Source: Neoarius graeffei
Lineage: Eukaryota > Chordata > Actinopteri > Siluriformes > Ariidae
NCBI RefSeq assembly: GCF_027579695.1
Contig: NC_083570.1
Span: 5,735,001-5,799,000, forward strand
Reading direction: 5' to 3'
Length of the DNA: 64,000 bases
Shown here: positions 24,701 to 38,700 of the stretch, in pieces
How the letters are laid out: the number at the start of each line of letters is the position of its first letter
How positions within the stretch are numbered: position 1 is the first letter of the stretch
Made by a program: the position numbers and the translations under genes
Notes under the pieces: generated by a model
Told to the model about the DNA's origin: nothing
Databases searched by the model: none
Seen by the model: only the letters and a program-made list of their open reading frames with translations

Positions 24701-27700
24701 TTGGAAATTTTCGTCCATGGGGGGCGCTGTTTTTGGCTGACGCAATTGCTCCAAAACGGGTTTTTGGTAAATAATTCCATAATGCTTTCCCTTCACACCA
24801 CTACCTTGTGATAGTGCGTTGCTGTTGTAGACACTTATTTTTCCAACTCATAATCGCTCATGTACAGCACAGCGCCACCTACTGACATGGGAAAAACCAA
24901 AAATTTTATTCTTCAAAAATCTATAGCTCATCTTCTATTTACTCAATTGTCATCAAACTTCATAGGCAAACTCTTCATAGCTCCCCTGACCTGTACGCCA
25001 AATTTTCTGTACTTTCGCCCCTGGGGGTGCTGGTTATGGCAAAAATGATATTGCAGCTTCTGATTTGTCAAACTTGCCAAGCAAACTCTTTACAAGACCC
25101 TTATTGGGGCGCTATTATTATTAGGGCCCGAGCACCGTACAGTGCGAGACCCTATCGTTGCCATGTGTCCAATTCTGTGCTTTGTAGCCATTGCGGGAGT
25201 AATGTCTCTTGCCGAAGAAGCTGTGGAAGGTATTTCGCGGGGACGCATGCCCCCGCCCCCCCTTGGCCGCTGGCGCGAGGGCCCGTCGAGGCCGCTTGCG
25301 GCTTTAATTAGGGCCCGAGCCCTATGGGCGAAGGCCCTATTGTTCTTGTAAGAGTTCACTATTATTAGGGCCCTGCCAATGCATTAGCCACGCCCAACAG
25401 GAAGTGAGGTAATTTCACTTTTGTGCGAAATGCATGGCCACGAAGACGGCGCAACTCCTCTTAGACCGTTCATAGGAATGTCACCAAAATTGATACACAT
25501 CATCTACAGACATGGCTGACAAAAGTTACTAAATACGTTTCACGTAGCATAAACCGTTCAGAAGTTATACGTCAATCAATTTTCGATGCAAAATTTTACA
25601 TGCTTAAAAATTCATAACAAATCTTCTAGTTGCTCAAAACTGCTCATACTTCACAGGCACATCACTCATTGGGCTTCTGACATTTTACCCAATTTCTGTG
25701 ATATTTCGCCACTGGGGGCGCTATTTTTGGGCAAAAAATCCAATCTTTCCTCAAATTTGGTCAAACTTCACGGCCACCCTCTTACTACCTCCCATGTCAT
25801 GGATACCACATTTTGGGAATTTTCGTCCATGGGGGGCGCTGTTTTTGGCCCACGCAATTGCTCCAAAACGGGTTTTTGGTAAATTATTCCATAATGCTTT
25901 CCCTTCACACCACTACCTTGTAATAGTACGTTGCTGTTGTAGACACTTATTTTTCCAACTCATAATCGCTCATGTACAGCATAGCGCCACCTACTGACAT
26001 GGGAAAAACCAAAAAATTTATTCTTCAAAAATCTATATCTCATCTTCTATTTACTCAATTGTCATCAAACTTCATAGGCAAACTCTTCATAGCTCCCCTG
26101 ACCTGTACGCCAAATTTTCTGTACTTTCGCCCCTGGGGGTGCTGGTTATGGCAGAAATGATATTGCAGCTTCTGATTTGTCAAACTTGCCAAGCAAACTC
26201 TTTACAAGACCCTTATTGGGGCGCTTGCCATGGTCGACAACGCACGAAATTTGGCTCCTTTTTCTTAGACTGCCACCGCTACTGAGAACCAGAAGTCCAG
26301 ATCCAGGCGGGCCTCAGGGCCTCTATAGCGCCCCCTAACTCGTTCTGATTTTGGCCTCCCGCATTAAGGTGCCTGGTTGCCATGTAGTTTGTAGTAGTGG
26401 CATGCCATTTGGTACGCATATGTATCTCACTAAGCCGGACAAAAATGTAATGCCAATGCATTAGCCACGCCCAACAGGAAGTGAGGTAATTTCACTTTTG
26501 TGCGAAATGCATGGCCACGAAGACGGCGCAACTCCTCCTAGACCGTTCATAGGAATGTCACCAAAATTGATACACATCATCTACAGACATGGCTGACAAA
26601 TGTTTCTAAATACCTTTCACGTAGCGTAAACCGTTCAGAAGTTATACGTCAATCAATTTTCAATGCAAAATTTTACATGCTTAAAAATTCATAGCAAATC
26701 TTCTACTTGCTCAAAACTGCTCATACTTCACACGCAGATCACTCATTGGGCTTCTGACATGTTACCCACTTTCTGTGATATTTCGCCACTGGGGGCGCTA
26801 TTTTTGGGCAAAAATTCCAGTCTTTCCTCAAATTTGGTCAAACTTCACGGCCACCCTCTTACTACCTCCCATGTCATGTACACCACGTTTTGGAAATTTT
26901 TGTCCATGGGGGGCGCTGTTTTTGGCTGACGCAATTGCTCCAAAACGGGTTTTTGGTAAATAATTCCATAATGCTTTCCCTTCACACCACTACCTTGTGA
27001 TAGTGCGTTGCTGTTGTAGACACTTATTTTTCCAACTCATAATCGCTCATGTACAGCACAGCGCCACCTACTGACATGGGAAAAACCAAAAATTTTATTC
27101 TTCAAAAATCTATAGCTCATCTTCTATTTACTCAATTGTCATCAAACTTCATAGGCAAACTCTTCATAGCTCCCCTGACCTGTACGCCAAATTTTCTGTA
27201 CTTTCGCCCCTGGGGGTGCTGGTTATGGCAAAAATGATATTGCAGCTTCTGATTTGTCAAACTTGCCAAGCAAACTCTTTACAAGACCCTTATTGGGGCG
27301 CTATTATTATTAGGGCCCGAGCACCGTACAGTGCGAGACCCTATCGTTGCCATGTGTCCAATTCTGTGCTTTGTCGCCATTGCGGGAGTAATGTCTCTTG
27401 CCGAAGAAGCTGTGGAAGGTATTTCGCGGGGACGCATGCCCCCGCCCCCCCTTGGCCGCTGGCGCGAGGGCCCGTCGAGGCCGCTTGCGGCTTTAATTAG
27501 GGCCCGAGCCCTATGGGCGAAGGCCCTATTGTTCTTGTAAGAGTTCACTATTATTAGGGCCCGAGCCCTATAGGGCGAAGGCCCTATTGTTCTTGTAAGA
27601 GTTCACTATTATTATTCTTCCGTCTTCTTCTTCTTCTTCTTCTTCTTTATTTTTCTCCGCTGTTGGGCCATTTTCGGGGCACTTGCCATGGGCGAAAACG

Positions 27701-28997
27701 CACGAAATTTGGCGCCAGTTCCGAGAATTGCCACCGCTACTCAGAACCAAAAGCCCAAACTTGGCCGGGGCTCAGGGCCTCTATAGCGCCCCCTAAGTCG
27801 TTGTGATTTTGGTCTCCCGCATTAAGGTGCCTGGTTGCCATGTAGTTTGTAGTAGTGGCATGCCATTTGGTACGCATATGTATCTCACTAAGCCGGACAA
27901 AAATGTAATGCCAATGCATTAGCCACGCCCAACAGGAAGTGAGGTAATTTCACTTTTGTGCGAAATGCATGGCCACGAAGACGGCGCAACTCCTCTTAGA
28001 CCGTTCATAGGAATGTCACCAAAATTGATACACATCATCTACAGACATGGCTGACAAAAGTTACTAAATACGTTTCACGTAGCATAAACCGTTCAGAAGT
28101 TATACGTCAATCAATTTTCGATGCAAAATTTTACATGCTTAAAAATTCATAACAAATCTTCTAGTTGCTCAAAACTGCTCATACTTCACAGGCACATCAC
28201 TCATTGGGCTTCTGACATTTTACCCAATTTCTGTGATATTTCGCCACTGGGGGCGCTATTTTTGGGCAAAAAATCCAATCTTTCCTCAAATTTGGTCAAA
28301 CTTCACGGCCACCCTCTTACTACCTCCCATGTCATGGATACCACATTTTGGGAATTTTCGTCCATGGGGGGCGCTGTTTTTGGCCGACGCAATTGCTCCA
28401 AAACGGGTATTTGGTAAATTATTCCATAATGCTTTCCCTTCACACCACTACCTTGTAATAGTACGTTGCTGTTGTAGACACTTATTTTTCCAACTCATAA
28501 TCGCTCATGTACAGCATAGCGCCACCTACTGACATGGGAAAAACCAAAAAATTTATTCTTCAAAAATCTATATCTCATCTTCTATTTACTCAATTGTCAT
28601 CAAACTTCATACGCAAACTCTTCATAGCTCGCCTGACACATACGCCAAATTTTGTGCACTTTCGCCCCTGGGGGTGCTGGTTATGGCAAAAATGATATTG
28701 CAGCTTCTGATTTGTCAAACTTGGCAAGCAAACTCTTTACAAGACCCTTTTTGGGGCGCTTGCCATGGTCGACAACGCACGAAATTTGGCTCCTTTTTCT
28801 TAGACTGCCACCGCTACTGAGAACCAGAAGCCCAGATCCAAGCGGGCCTCAGGGCCTCTTTAGCGCCCCCTAAGTCGTTGTGATTTTGGCCTCCCGCATA
28901 AAGGTGCCTGGTTGCCATGTTGTTTGTAGTAGTGGCATGCCATTTGGTACGCATATGTATCTCACTAAGCCGGACAAAAATGTAATGCCAATGCATT
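21742..28997. repeat. Three-copy higher-order block of about 2.5 kb
   Basis: Three two-unit repeats run in tandem: 21742-24273 (1455+1077), 24274-26462 (1111+1078) and 26463-28997 (1458+1077). Long members are hybrids bridged by the CACCGTACAGTG hairpin at 22591, 25123 and 27312. The middle copy has lost about 344 bp at 25373/25374, where GGGCCC joins directly to TGCCAATGCATTAGCC. The loss removes the second hairpin minirepeat, the pyrimidine tract and the tail end. Copies one and three differ by only a few bases plus TTC-count changes. Confidence 0.92.
22591..22864. repeat. Bridge hairpin followed by two hairpin minirepeats
   Basis: 22591-22621 is the CACCGTACAGTG form. 22778-22806 (TAT loop) and 22835-22864 (TATA centre) follow the GC block. 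The same set recurs at 27312-27342, 27499-27527 and 27556-27585. In the deleted copy only 25123-25153, 25310-25338 and a stub at 25367-25373 remain. Confidence 0.85.
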
Positions 28998-30649
28998 AGC
29001 CACGCCCAACAGGAAGTGAGGTAATTTCACTTTTGTGCGAAATGCATGGCCACGAAGACGGCGCAACTCCTCCTAGGCCGTTCATAGGAATGTCACCGAA
29101 TTTGATAGACATCATCTACAGCCATCGCTGACAAAAGTTCCTAAATAGGATTCACGTAGGATAAGCCGTTCAGAAGTTATACGTCAATCAATTTTCAATG
29201 CAAAATTTTACATGCTTAAAAATTCATAACAAATCTTCTAATTGCTCAAAACTGCTCATACTTCACACGCAAATCACTCATTGGGCTTCTGACATGCTAC
29301 CCAATTTCTGTGATATTTCGCCACTGGGGGCGCTATTTTTGGGCAAAAAATCCAATCTTTCCTCAAATTTGGTCAAACTTCACGGCCACCCTCTTACTAC
29401 CTCCCATGTCATGCATACCCCATTTTGGGAATTTTCGTCCATGGGGGGCGCTGTTTTTGGCGGACGCAATTGCTCCAAAACGGGTTTTTGGTAAATAATT
29501 CCATAATGCTTTTCCTTCACACCACTACTTTGTGATAGTACGTTGCTGTTGTAGACACTTATTTTTCCAACTCATAATCGCTCATGTACAGTGTAGCGCC
29601 ACCTACTGACATGGGAAAAACCAAAACATTTTTTCTTCAAAAATCAATATCTCATCTTCTATTTACTCAATCTTGATCAAACTTGATACGCACACTCTTA
29701 ACAGGTCACCTGACATATCTCCCAAATTTTGTGAACTTTTGCCACTGGGGGCGCTGTTTTCAGGCAACATTTTATATCTCGGCTTCTGATTGGTCAAACT
29801 TGATCAAACTTGACAGACCAACTCTTCATAGGTCCCTTGACATGTATACCAAATTTGGTGAACTTTGACCACTGGGGGCGCTCATTGCGCTGTATCAGTT
29901 GCAGGAGAGGTGTTTACAATCATTAGGCACCAGGAGTATGTTGTTTTGGTTGCCTTAAACACACATGACTTGTGGGGAATGGGTGGGCAGTCGGGAGCAA
30001 GTGTTGTAGCGTTACATACAGACTAATAGATGTCTAACAGAAGACAATCCTATGTAGCTATAGCTTGGTGACTGATGAGGTAAGTACATTAATTTGGTTG
30101 GGAAGCCATGGCATAAAATTTTCTGTCCATGACAACATCTCAGCGCACCGTGTACTCTGTGTCCGATTCTGTGCTTTGTCGCCATTGTGGGAGTAATGTC
30201 TCTTGCCGAAGAAGCTGTGGAAGGTATTTCGCGGGGACGCATGCCCCCGCCCCCCTTGGCCGCTGGCGCGAGGGCCCGTCGAGGCCGCTTGCGGCTTTAA
30301 TTAGGGCCCGAGCCCGAAAGGGCGAAGGCCCTATTGATCTTGTTCGGTTTTTTATTTATTATTATTATTATTCCTTAGTCGCGGTCGCTGTTCGGCCTTT
30401 TTTGGGGCACTTCCTGTGGACGAAAACGCGCATATTTTGGATCATTTTATCGGCATCCCCTACGCTACTCAGATCCAAAACCCCAGATCTGGGCGGGGCT
30501 CTGGGCCTCTATAGCGCCCCCTAACGCCTTGAAAATTTTGCCTTTTTTCGAAGGCTCCTGGTTGCCATATAGTTTGTGGTAGAGGAACGAAATTTGGTTC
30601 ACATATGTATCTTACTGAGACGAACAAAAAAAGTTCTATGAATGCATAG
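28998..30649. repeat. Long unit (1652 bp) that switches to a divergent tail end
   Basis: It begins as an ordinary long unit. After the GC block it has a GAAA-loop hairpin (30303-30332), then (TTA)n, then a divergent tail end (TTCCTTAGTCGCGGTCGCTG, GTGGACGAAAACGCGCATA). This tail end occurs in all following long members up to 42.5 kb. Equal length to the 12-15 kb units appears to be coincidence, because the content differs. Confidence 0.87.
30303..30332. repeat. Hairpin minirepeat, GAAA-loop form
   Basis: The inner stem GCCC-GAAA-GGGC replaces the TATA-centred palindrome. The outer AGGGCC/GGCCCT stem is unchanged. The 3' extension is ATTGATCTTGTTCGG and a T-run, unlike the ATTGTTCTTGTAAGAG form upstream. 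Confidence 0.85.
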
Positions 30650-32729
30650 CCACGCCCAACAGGAAGTGAGGTAATTTTACTTTTGTGCGAAATGCATGGC
30701 CACGAAGACGGCGCAACTCCTCCTAGACCGTTCATGGGAATGTCACCAAAATTGATACACATCATCTACAGACATGGCTGACAAAAGTTACTAAATACGT
30801 TTCACGTAGGATAAAACGTTCAGAAGTTATACGTCAATCAATTTTCACTTCAAAATTTTACATGCTAAAAAATTCATAACAAATCTTCTAATTGCTCAAA
30901 ACTGCTCATACTTCACACGCAAATCACTCATTGGGCTTCTGACATGTTACCCAATTTCTGTGATATTTCGCCACTGGGGGCGCTATTTTTGGGCAAAAAA
31001 TCCAATCTTTCCTCAAATTTGGTCAAACTTCACGGCCACCCTCTTACTACCTCCCATGTCATGTATACCGCATTTTGGGAATTTTCGTCCATGGGGGGCG
31101 CTGTTTTTGGCCGACGCAATTGCTCCAAAACGGGTTTTTGGTAAATAATTCCATAATGCTTTTCCTTCACACCACTACCTTGTGATAGTGCGTTCCTGTT
31201 GTAGACACTTATTTTTCCAACTCATAATCGCTCATGTACAGCATAGCGCCACCTTCTGACATGGGAAAAACCAAAAAATTTATTCTTCAAAAATCTATAT
31301 CTCATCTTCTATTTACTCAATTGTCATCAAACTTCATACGCAAACTCTTCATAGCTCACCTGACATGTCCGCCAAATTTTGTGCACTTTCGCCCCTGGGG
31401 GTGCTGGTTATGGCGGAAATGATATTGCAGCTTCTGATTTGTCAAACTTGGCAAGCAAACTCTTTTCAAGACCCTTATTGGGGCGCTTGCCATGGTCGAC
31501 AACGCACGAAATTTGGCTCCTTTTTCTTAGACTGCCACCGCTACTGAGAACCAAAAGCCCAGATCCAGCCGGGCCTCAGGGCCTCTATAGCGCCCCCTAA
31601 CTCGTTGTGATTTTGGCCTCCCGCTTTAAGGTGCCTGGTTGCCATGTAGTTTGTAGGAGTGGCATGCCATTTGGTACGCATATGTATCTCACTAAGCCGG
31701 ACAAAAATGTAATGCCAATGCATTAGCCACGCCCAACAGGAAGTGAGGTAATTTCACTTTTGTGCGAAATGCATGGCCACGAAGACGGCGCAACTCCTCC
31801 TAGACTGTTCATAGGAATGTCACCAAAATTGATACACATCATCTACAGACATGGCTGACAAAAGTTACTAAATAAGTTTCACGTAGCTTAAACCGCTCAG
31901 AAGTTATACGTCAATCAATTTTTAATGCAAAATTTTACATGCTTAAAAATTCATAACAAATCTTCTAATTGCTCAAAACTGCTCATACTTCACACGCAAA
32001 TCCCTCATTGGGCTTCTGACATGTTCCCCATTTTCTGTGATATTTCGCCACTGGGGGCGCTATTTTTGGGCAAACAATCCAATCTTTCCTCAAATTTGGT
32101 CAAACTTCACGGCCACCCTCTTACTACCGCCCATGTCATGTATACCACATTTTGGGAATTTTCGTCCATGGGGGGCGCTGTTTTTGGCCGACGCAATTTC
32201 TCCAAAACGGGTTTTTGGTAAATAACTCCATAATGCTTTTCCTTCACACCACTACCTTGTGATAGTGCGTTGCTGTTGTAGACACTTATTTCTCCAACTC
32301 ATAATCGCTCATGTACAGCATAGCGCCACCTTCTGACATGGGAAAAACCAAAAAATTTATTCTTCAAAAATCTATCTCTCATCTTCTATTTACTCAATTG
32401 TCATCAAACTTCATACGCTAACTCTTCATAGCTCTCCTGACATATCCGCCAAATTTTGTGCACTTTCACCCCTGGGGGTGCTGGTTATGGCACAAATGAT
32501 ATTGCAGCTTCTGATTGGTCAAACTTGGCAAGCAGACTCTTTACGGTATTTCGCGGGGACGCATGCCCCCGCCCCCCCTGGCCGCTGGCGCGAGGGCCCG
32601 TCAAGGCCGCTTGCGGCTTTAATTAGGGCCCGAGCCCTATAGGGCGAAGGCCCTATTGATCTTGTTCGGTTTTTTATTATTATTAGGGCCCGAGCCCTAT
32701 AGGGCGAAGGCCCTATTGATCTTGTTCGG

Positions 32730-32778
<49 letters not shown>

Positions 32779-35700
32779 CTTAGTCGCGGTCGCTGTTCGG
32801 CCTTTTTTGGGGCACTTCCTGTGGACGAAAACGCGCATATTTTGGATCATTTTATCGGCATCCCCTACGCTACTCAGATCCAAAACCCCAGATCTGGGCG
32901 GGGCTCTGGGCCTCTATAGCGCCCCCTAACGCCTTGAAAATTTTGCCTTTTTTCGAAGGCTCCTGGTTGCCATATAGTTTGTCGTAGAGGAACGAAATTT
33001 GGTTCACATATGTATCTTACTGAGACGAACAAAAAACGTTCTATGAATGCATAGCCACGCCCAACAGGAAGTGAGGTAATTTTACTTTTGTGCGAAATGC
33101 ATGGCCACGAAGACGGCGCAACTCCTCCTAGACCGTTCATGGGAATGTCACCAAAATTGATACACATCATCTACAGACATGGCTGACAAAAGTTACTAAA
33201 TACGTTTCACGTAGGATAAAACGTTCAGAAGTTATACGTCAATCAATTTTCACTTCAAAATTTTACATGCTAAAAAATTCATAACAAATCTTCTAATTGC
33301 TCAAAACTGCTCATACTTCACACGCAAATCACTCATTGGGCTTCTGACATGTTACCCAATTTCTGTGATATTTCGCCACTGGGGGCGCTATTTTTGGGCA
33401 AAAAATCCAATCTTTCCTCAAATTTGGTCAAACTTCACGGCCACCCTCTTACTACCTCCCATGTCATGTATACCGCATTTTGGGAATTTTCGTCCATGGG
33501 GGGCGCTGTTTTTGGCCGACGCAATTGCTCCAAAACGGGTTTTTGGTAAATAATTCCATAATGCTTTTCCTTCACACCACTACCTTGTGATAGTGCGTTC
33601 CTGTTGTGGACACTTATTTTTCCAACTCATAATCGCTCATGTACAGCATAGCGCCACCTTCTGACATGGGAAAAACCAAAAAATTTATTCTTCAAAAATC
33701 TATATCTCATCTTCTATTTACTCAATTGTCATCAAACTTCATACGCAAACTCTTCATAGCTCACCTGACATGTCCGCCAAATTTTGTGCACTTTCGCCCC
33801 TGGGGGTGCTGGTTATGGCGGAAATGATATTGCAGCTTCTGATTTGTCAAACTTGGCAAGCAAACTCTTTTCAAGACCCTTATTGGGGCGCTTGCCATGG
33901 TCGACAACGCACGAAATTTGGCTCCTTTTTCTTAGACTGCCACCGCTACTGAGAACCAAAAGCCCAGATCCAGCCGGGCCGCAGGGCCTCTATAGCGCCC
34001 CCTAACTCGTTGTGATTTTGGCCTCCCGCTTTAAGGTGCCTGGTTGCCATGTAGTTTGTAGGAGTGGCGTGCCATTTGGTACGCATATGTATCTCACTAA
34101 GCCGGAAAAAATGTAATGCCAATGCATTAGCCACGCCCAACAGGAAGTGAGGTAATTTCACTTTTGTGCGAAATGCATGGCCACGAAGACGGCGCAACTC
34201 CTCCTAGACTGTTCATAGGAATGTCACCAAAATTGATACACATCATCTACAGACATGGCTGACAAAAGTTACTAAATAAGTTTCACGTAGCTTGAACCGC
34301 TCAGAAGTTATACGTCTATCAATTTTTAATGCAAAATTTTACATGCTTAAAAATTCATAACAAATCTTCTAATTGCTCAAAACTGCTCATTCTTCACACG
34401 CAAATCCCTCATTGGGCTTCTGACATGTTCCCCATTTTCTGTGATATTTCGCCACTGGGGGCGCTATTTTTGGGCAAACAATCCAATCTTTCCTCAAATT
34501 TGGTCAAACTTCACGGCCACCCTCTTACTACCGCCCATGTCATGTATACCACATTTTGGGAATTTTCGTCCATGGGGGGCGCTGTTTTTGGCCGACGCAA
34601 TTTCTCCAAAACGGGTTTTTGGTAAATAATTCCATAATGCTTTTCCTTCACACCACTTCCTTGTGATAGTGCGTTGCTGTTGTAGACACTTATTTCTCCA
34701 ACTCATAATCGCTCATGTACAGCATAGCGCCACCTTCTGACATGGGAAAAACCAAAAAATTTATTCTTCAAAAATCTATCTCTCATCTTCTATTTACTCA
34801 ATTGTCATCAAACTTCATATGCAAACTCTTCATAGCTCTCCTGACATATCCGCCAAATTTTGTGCACTTTCACCCCTGGGGGTGCTGGTTATGGCACAAA
34901 TGATATTGCAGCTTCTGATTGGTCAAACTTGGCAAGCAGACTCTTTACGGTATTTCGCGGGGACGCATGCCCCCGCCCCCACTGGCCGCTGGCGCGAGGG
35001 CCCGTCAAGGCCGCTTGCGGCTTTAATTATTATTATTATTCTTATTATTATTATTATTCCTTAGTCGCGGTCGCTGTTCGGCCTTTTTTGGGGCACTTCC
35101 TGTGGACGAAAACGCGCATATTTTGGTTCATTTTATCGGCATCCCCTACGCTACTCAGATCCAAAACCCCAGATCTGGGCGGGGCTCTGGGCCTCTATAG
35201 CGCCCCCTAACGCCTTGAAAATTTTGCCTTTTTTCGAAGGCTCCTGGTTGCCATATAGTTTGTCGTAGAGGAACGAAATTTGGTTCACATATGTATCTTA
35301 CTGAGACGAACAAAAAAAGTTCTATGAATGCATAGCCACGCCCAACAGGAAGTGAGGTAATTTTACTTTTGTGCGAAATGCATGGCCACGAAGACGGCGC
35401 AACTCCTCCTAGACCGTTCATGGGAATGTCACCAAAATTGATACACATCATCTACAGACATGGCTGACAAAAGTTACTATATACGTTTCACGTAGGATAA
35501 AACGTTCAGAAGTTATACGTCAATCAATTTTCACTTCAAAATTTTACATGCAAAAAAATTCATAACAAATCTTCTAATTGCTCAAAACTGCTCATACTTC
35601 ACACGCAAATCACTCATTGGGCTTCTGACATGTTACCCAATTTCTGTGATATTTCGCCACTGGGGGCGCTATTTTTGGGCAAAAAATCCAATCTTTCCTC

Positions 35701-38700
35701 AAATTTGGTCAAACTTCACGGCCACCCTCTTACTACGTCCCATGTCATGTATACCGCATTTTGGGAATTTTCGTCCATGGGGGGCGCTGTTTTTGGCCGA
35801 CGCAATTGCTCCAAAACGGGTTTTTGGTAAATAATTCCATAATGCTTTTCCTTCACACCACTACCTTGTGATAGTGCGTTCCTGTTGTAGACACTTATTT
35901 TTCCAACTCATAATCGCTCATGTACAGCATAGCGCCACCTTCTGACATGGGAAAAACCAAAAAATTTATTCTTCAAAAATCTATATCTCATCTTCTATTT
36001 ACTCAATTGTCATCAAACTTCATACGCAAACTCTTCATAGCTCACCTGACATGTCCGCCAAATTTTGTGCACTTTCGCCCCTGGGGGTGCTGGTTATGGC
36101 GGAAATGATATTGCAGCTTCTGATTTGTCAAACTTGGCAAGCAAACTCTTTTCAAGACCCTTATTGGGGCGCTTGCCATGGTCGACAACGCACGAAATTT
36201 GGCTCCTTTTTCTTAGACTGCCACCGCTACTGAGAACCAAAAGCCCAGATCCAGCCGGGCCTCAGGGCCTCTATAGCGCCCCCTAACTCGTTGTGATTTT
36301 GGCCTCCCGCTTTAAGGTGCCTGGTTGCCATGTAGTTTGTAGGAGTGGCATGCCATTTGGTACGCATATGTATCTCACTAAGCCGGACAAAAATGTAATG
36401 CCAATGCATTAGCCACGCCCAACAGGAAGTGAGGTAATTTCACTTTTGTGCGAAATGCATGGCCATGAAGACGGCGCAACTCCTCCTAGACTGTTCATAG
36501 GAATGTCACCAAAATTGATACACATCATCTACAGACATGGCTGACAAAAGTTACTAAATAAGTTTCACGTAGCTTAAACCGCTCAGAAGTTATACGTCAA
36601 TCAATTTTTAATGCAAAATTTTACATGCTTAAAAATTCATAACAAATCTTCTAATTGCTCAAAACTGCTCATACTTCACACGCAAATCCCTCATTGGGCT
36701 TCTGACATGTTCCCCATTTTCTGTGATATTTCGCCACTGGGGGCGCTATTTTTGGGCAAACAATCCATTCTTTCCTCAAATTTGGTCAAACTTCACGGCC
36801 ACCCTCTTACTACCGCCCATGTCATGTACACCACATTTTGGGAATTTTCGTCCATGGGGGGCGCTGTTTTTGGCCGACGCAATTTCTCCAAAACGGGTTT
36901 TTGGTAAATAATTCCATAATGCTTTTCCTTCACACCACTACCTTGTGATAGTGCATTGCTGTTGTAGACACTTATTTCTCCAACTCATAATCGCTCATGT
37001 ACAGCATAGCGCCACCTTCTGACATGGGAAAAACCAAAAAATTTATTCTTCAAAAATCTATCTCTCATCTTCTATTTACTCAATTGTCATCAAACTTCAT
37101 ACGCAAACTCTTCATAGCTCTCCTGACATATCCGCCAAATTTTGTGCACTTTCACCCCTGGGGGTGCTGGTTATGGCACAAATGATATTGCAGCTTCTGA
37201 TTGGTCAAACTTGGCAAGCAGACTCTTTACGGTATTTCGCGGGGACGCATGCCCCCGCCCCCCCTGGCCGCTGGCGCGAGGGCCCGTCAAGGCCGCTTGC
37301 GGCTTTAATTATTATTATTATTCCTTAGTCGCGGTCGCTGTTCGGCCTTTTTTGGGGCACTTCCTGTGGACGAAAACGCGCATATTTTGGATCATTTTAT
37401 CGGCATCCCCTACGCTACTCAGATCCAAAACCCCAGATCTGGGCGGGGCTCTGGGCCTCTATAGCGCCCCCTAACGCCTTGAAAATTTTGCCTTTTTTCG
37501 AAGGCTCCTGGTTGCCATATAGTTTGTCGTAGAGGAACGAAATTTGGTTCACATATGTATCTTACTGAGACGAACAAAAAAAGTTCTATGAATGCATAGC
37601 CACGCCCAACAGGAAGTGAGGTAATTTTACTTTTGTGCGAAATGCATGGCCACGAAGACGGCGCAACTCCTCCTAGACCGTTCATGGGAATGTCACCAAA
37701 ATTGATACACATCATCTACAGACATGGCTGACAAAAGTTACTAAATACGTTTCACGTAGGATAAAACGTTCAGAAGTTATACGTCAATCAATTTTCACTT
37801 CAAAATTTTACATGCTAAAAAATTCATAACAAATCTTCTAATCGCTCAAAACTGCTCATACTTCACACGCAAATCACTCATTGGGCTTCTGACATGTTAC
37901 CCAATTTCTGTGATATTTCGCCACTGGGGGCGCTATTTTTGGGCAAAAAATCCAATCTTTCCTCAAATTTGGTCAAACTTCACGGCCACCCTCTTACTAC
38001 CTCCCATGTCATGTATACCGCATTTTGGGAATTTTCGTCCATGGGGGGCGCTGTTTTTGGCCGACGCAATTGCTCCAAAACGGGTTTTTGGTAAATAATT
38101 CCATAATGCTTTTCCTTCACACCACTACCTTGTGATAGTGCGTTCCTGTTGTAGACACTTATTTTTCCAACTCATAATCGCTCATGTACAGCATAGCGCC
38201 ACCTTCTGACATGGGAAAAACCAAAAAATTTATTCTTCAAAAATCTATATCTCATCTTCTATTTACTCAATTGTCATCAAACTTCCTACGCAAACTCTTC
38301 ATAGCTCACCTGACATGTCCGCCAAATTTTGTGCACTTTCACCCCTGGGGGTGCTGGTTATGGCGGAAATGATATTGCAGCTTCTGATTTGTCAAACTTG
38401 GCAAGCAAACTCTTTTCAAGACCCTTATTGGGGCGCTTGCCATGGTCGACAACGCACGAAATTTGGCTCCTTTTTCTTAGACTGCCACCGCTACTGAGAA
38501 CCAAAAGCCCAGATCCAGCCGGGCCTCAGGGCCTCTATAGCGCCCCCTCACTCGTTGTGATTTTGGCCTCCCGCTTTAAGGTGCCTGGTTGCCATGTAGT
38601 TTGTAGGAGTGGCATGCCATTTGGTACGCATATGTATCTCACTAAGCCGGACAAAAATGTAATGCCAATGCATTAGCCACGCCCAACAGGAAGTGAGGTA

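Noticed and set aside
28233..28532. Recurrent 60-130 codon frames across the satellite, for example this 99-codon one
   Set aside because: They repeat because the DNA repeats. Equivalent frames are broken, shortened or shifted in other units, several overlap in two frames, and none has a recognisable domain.
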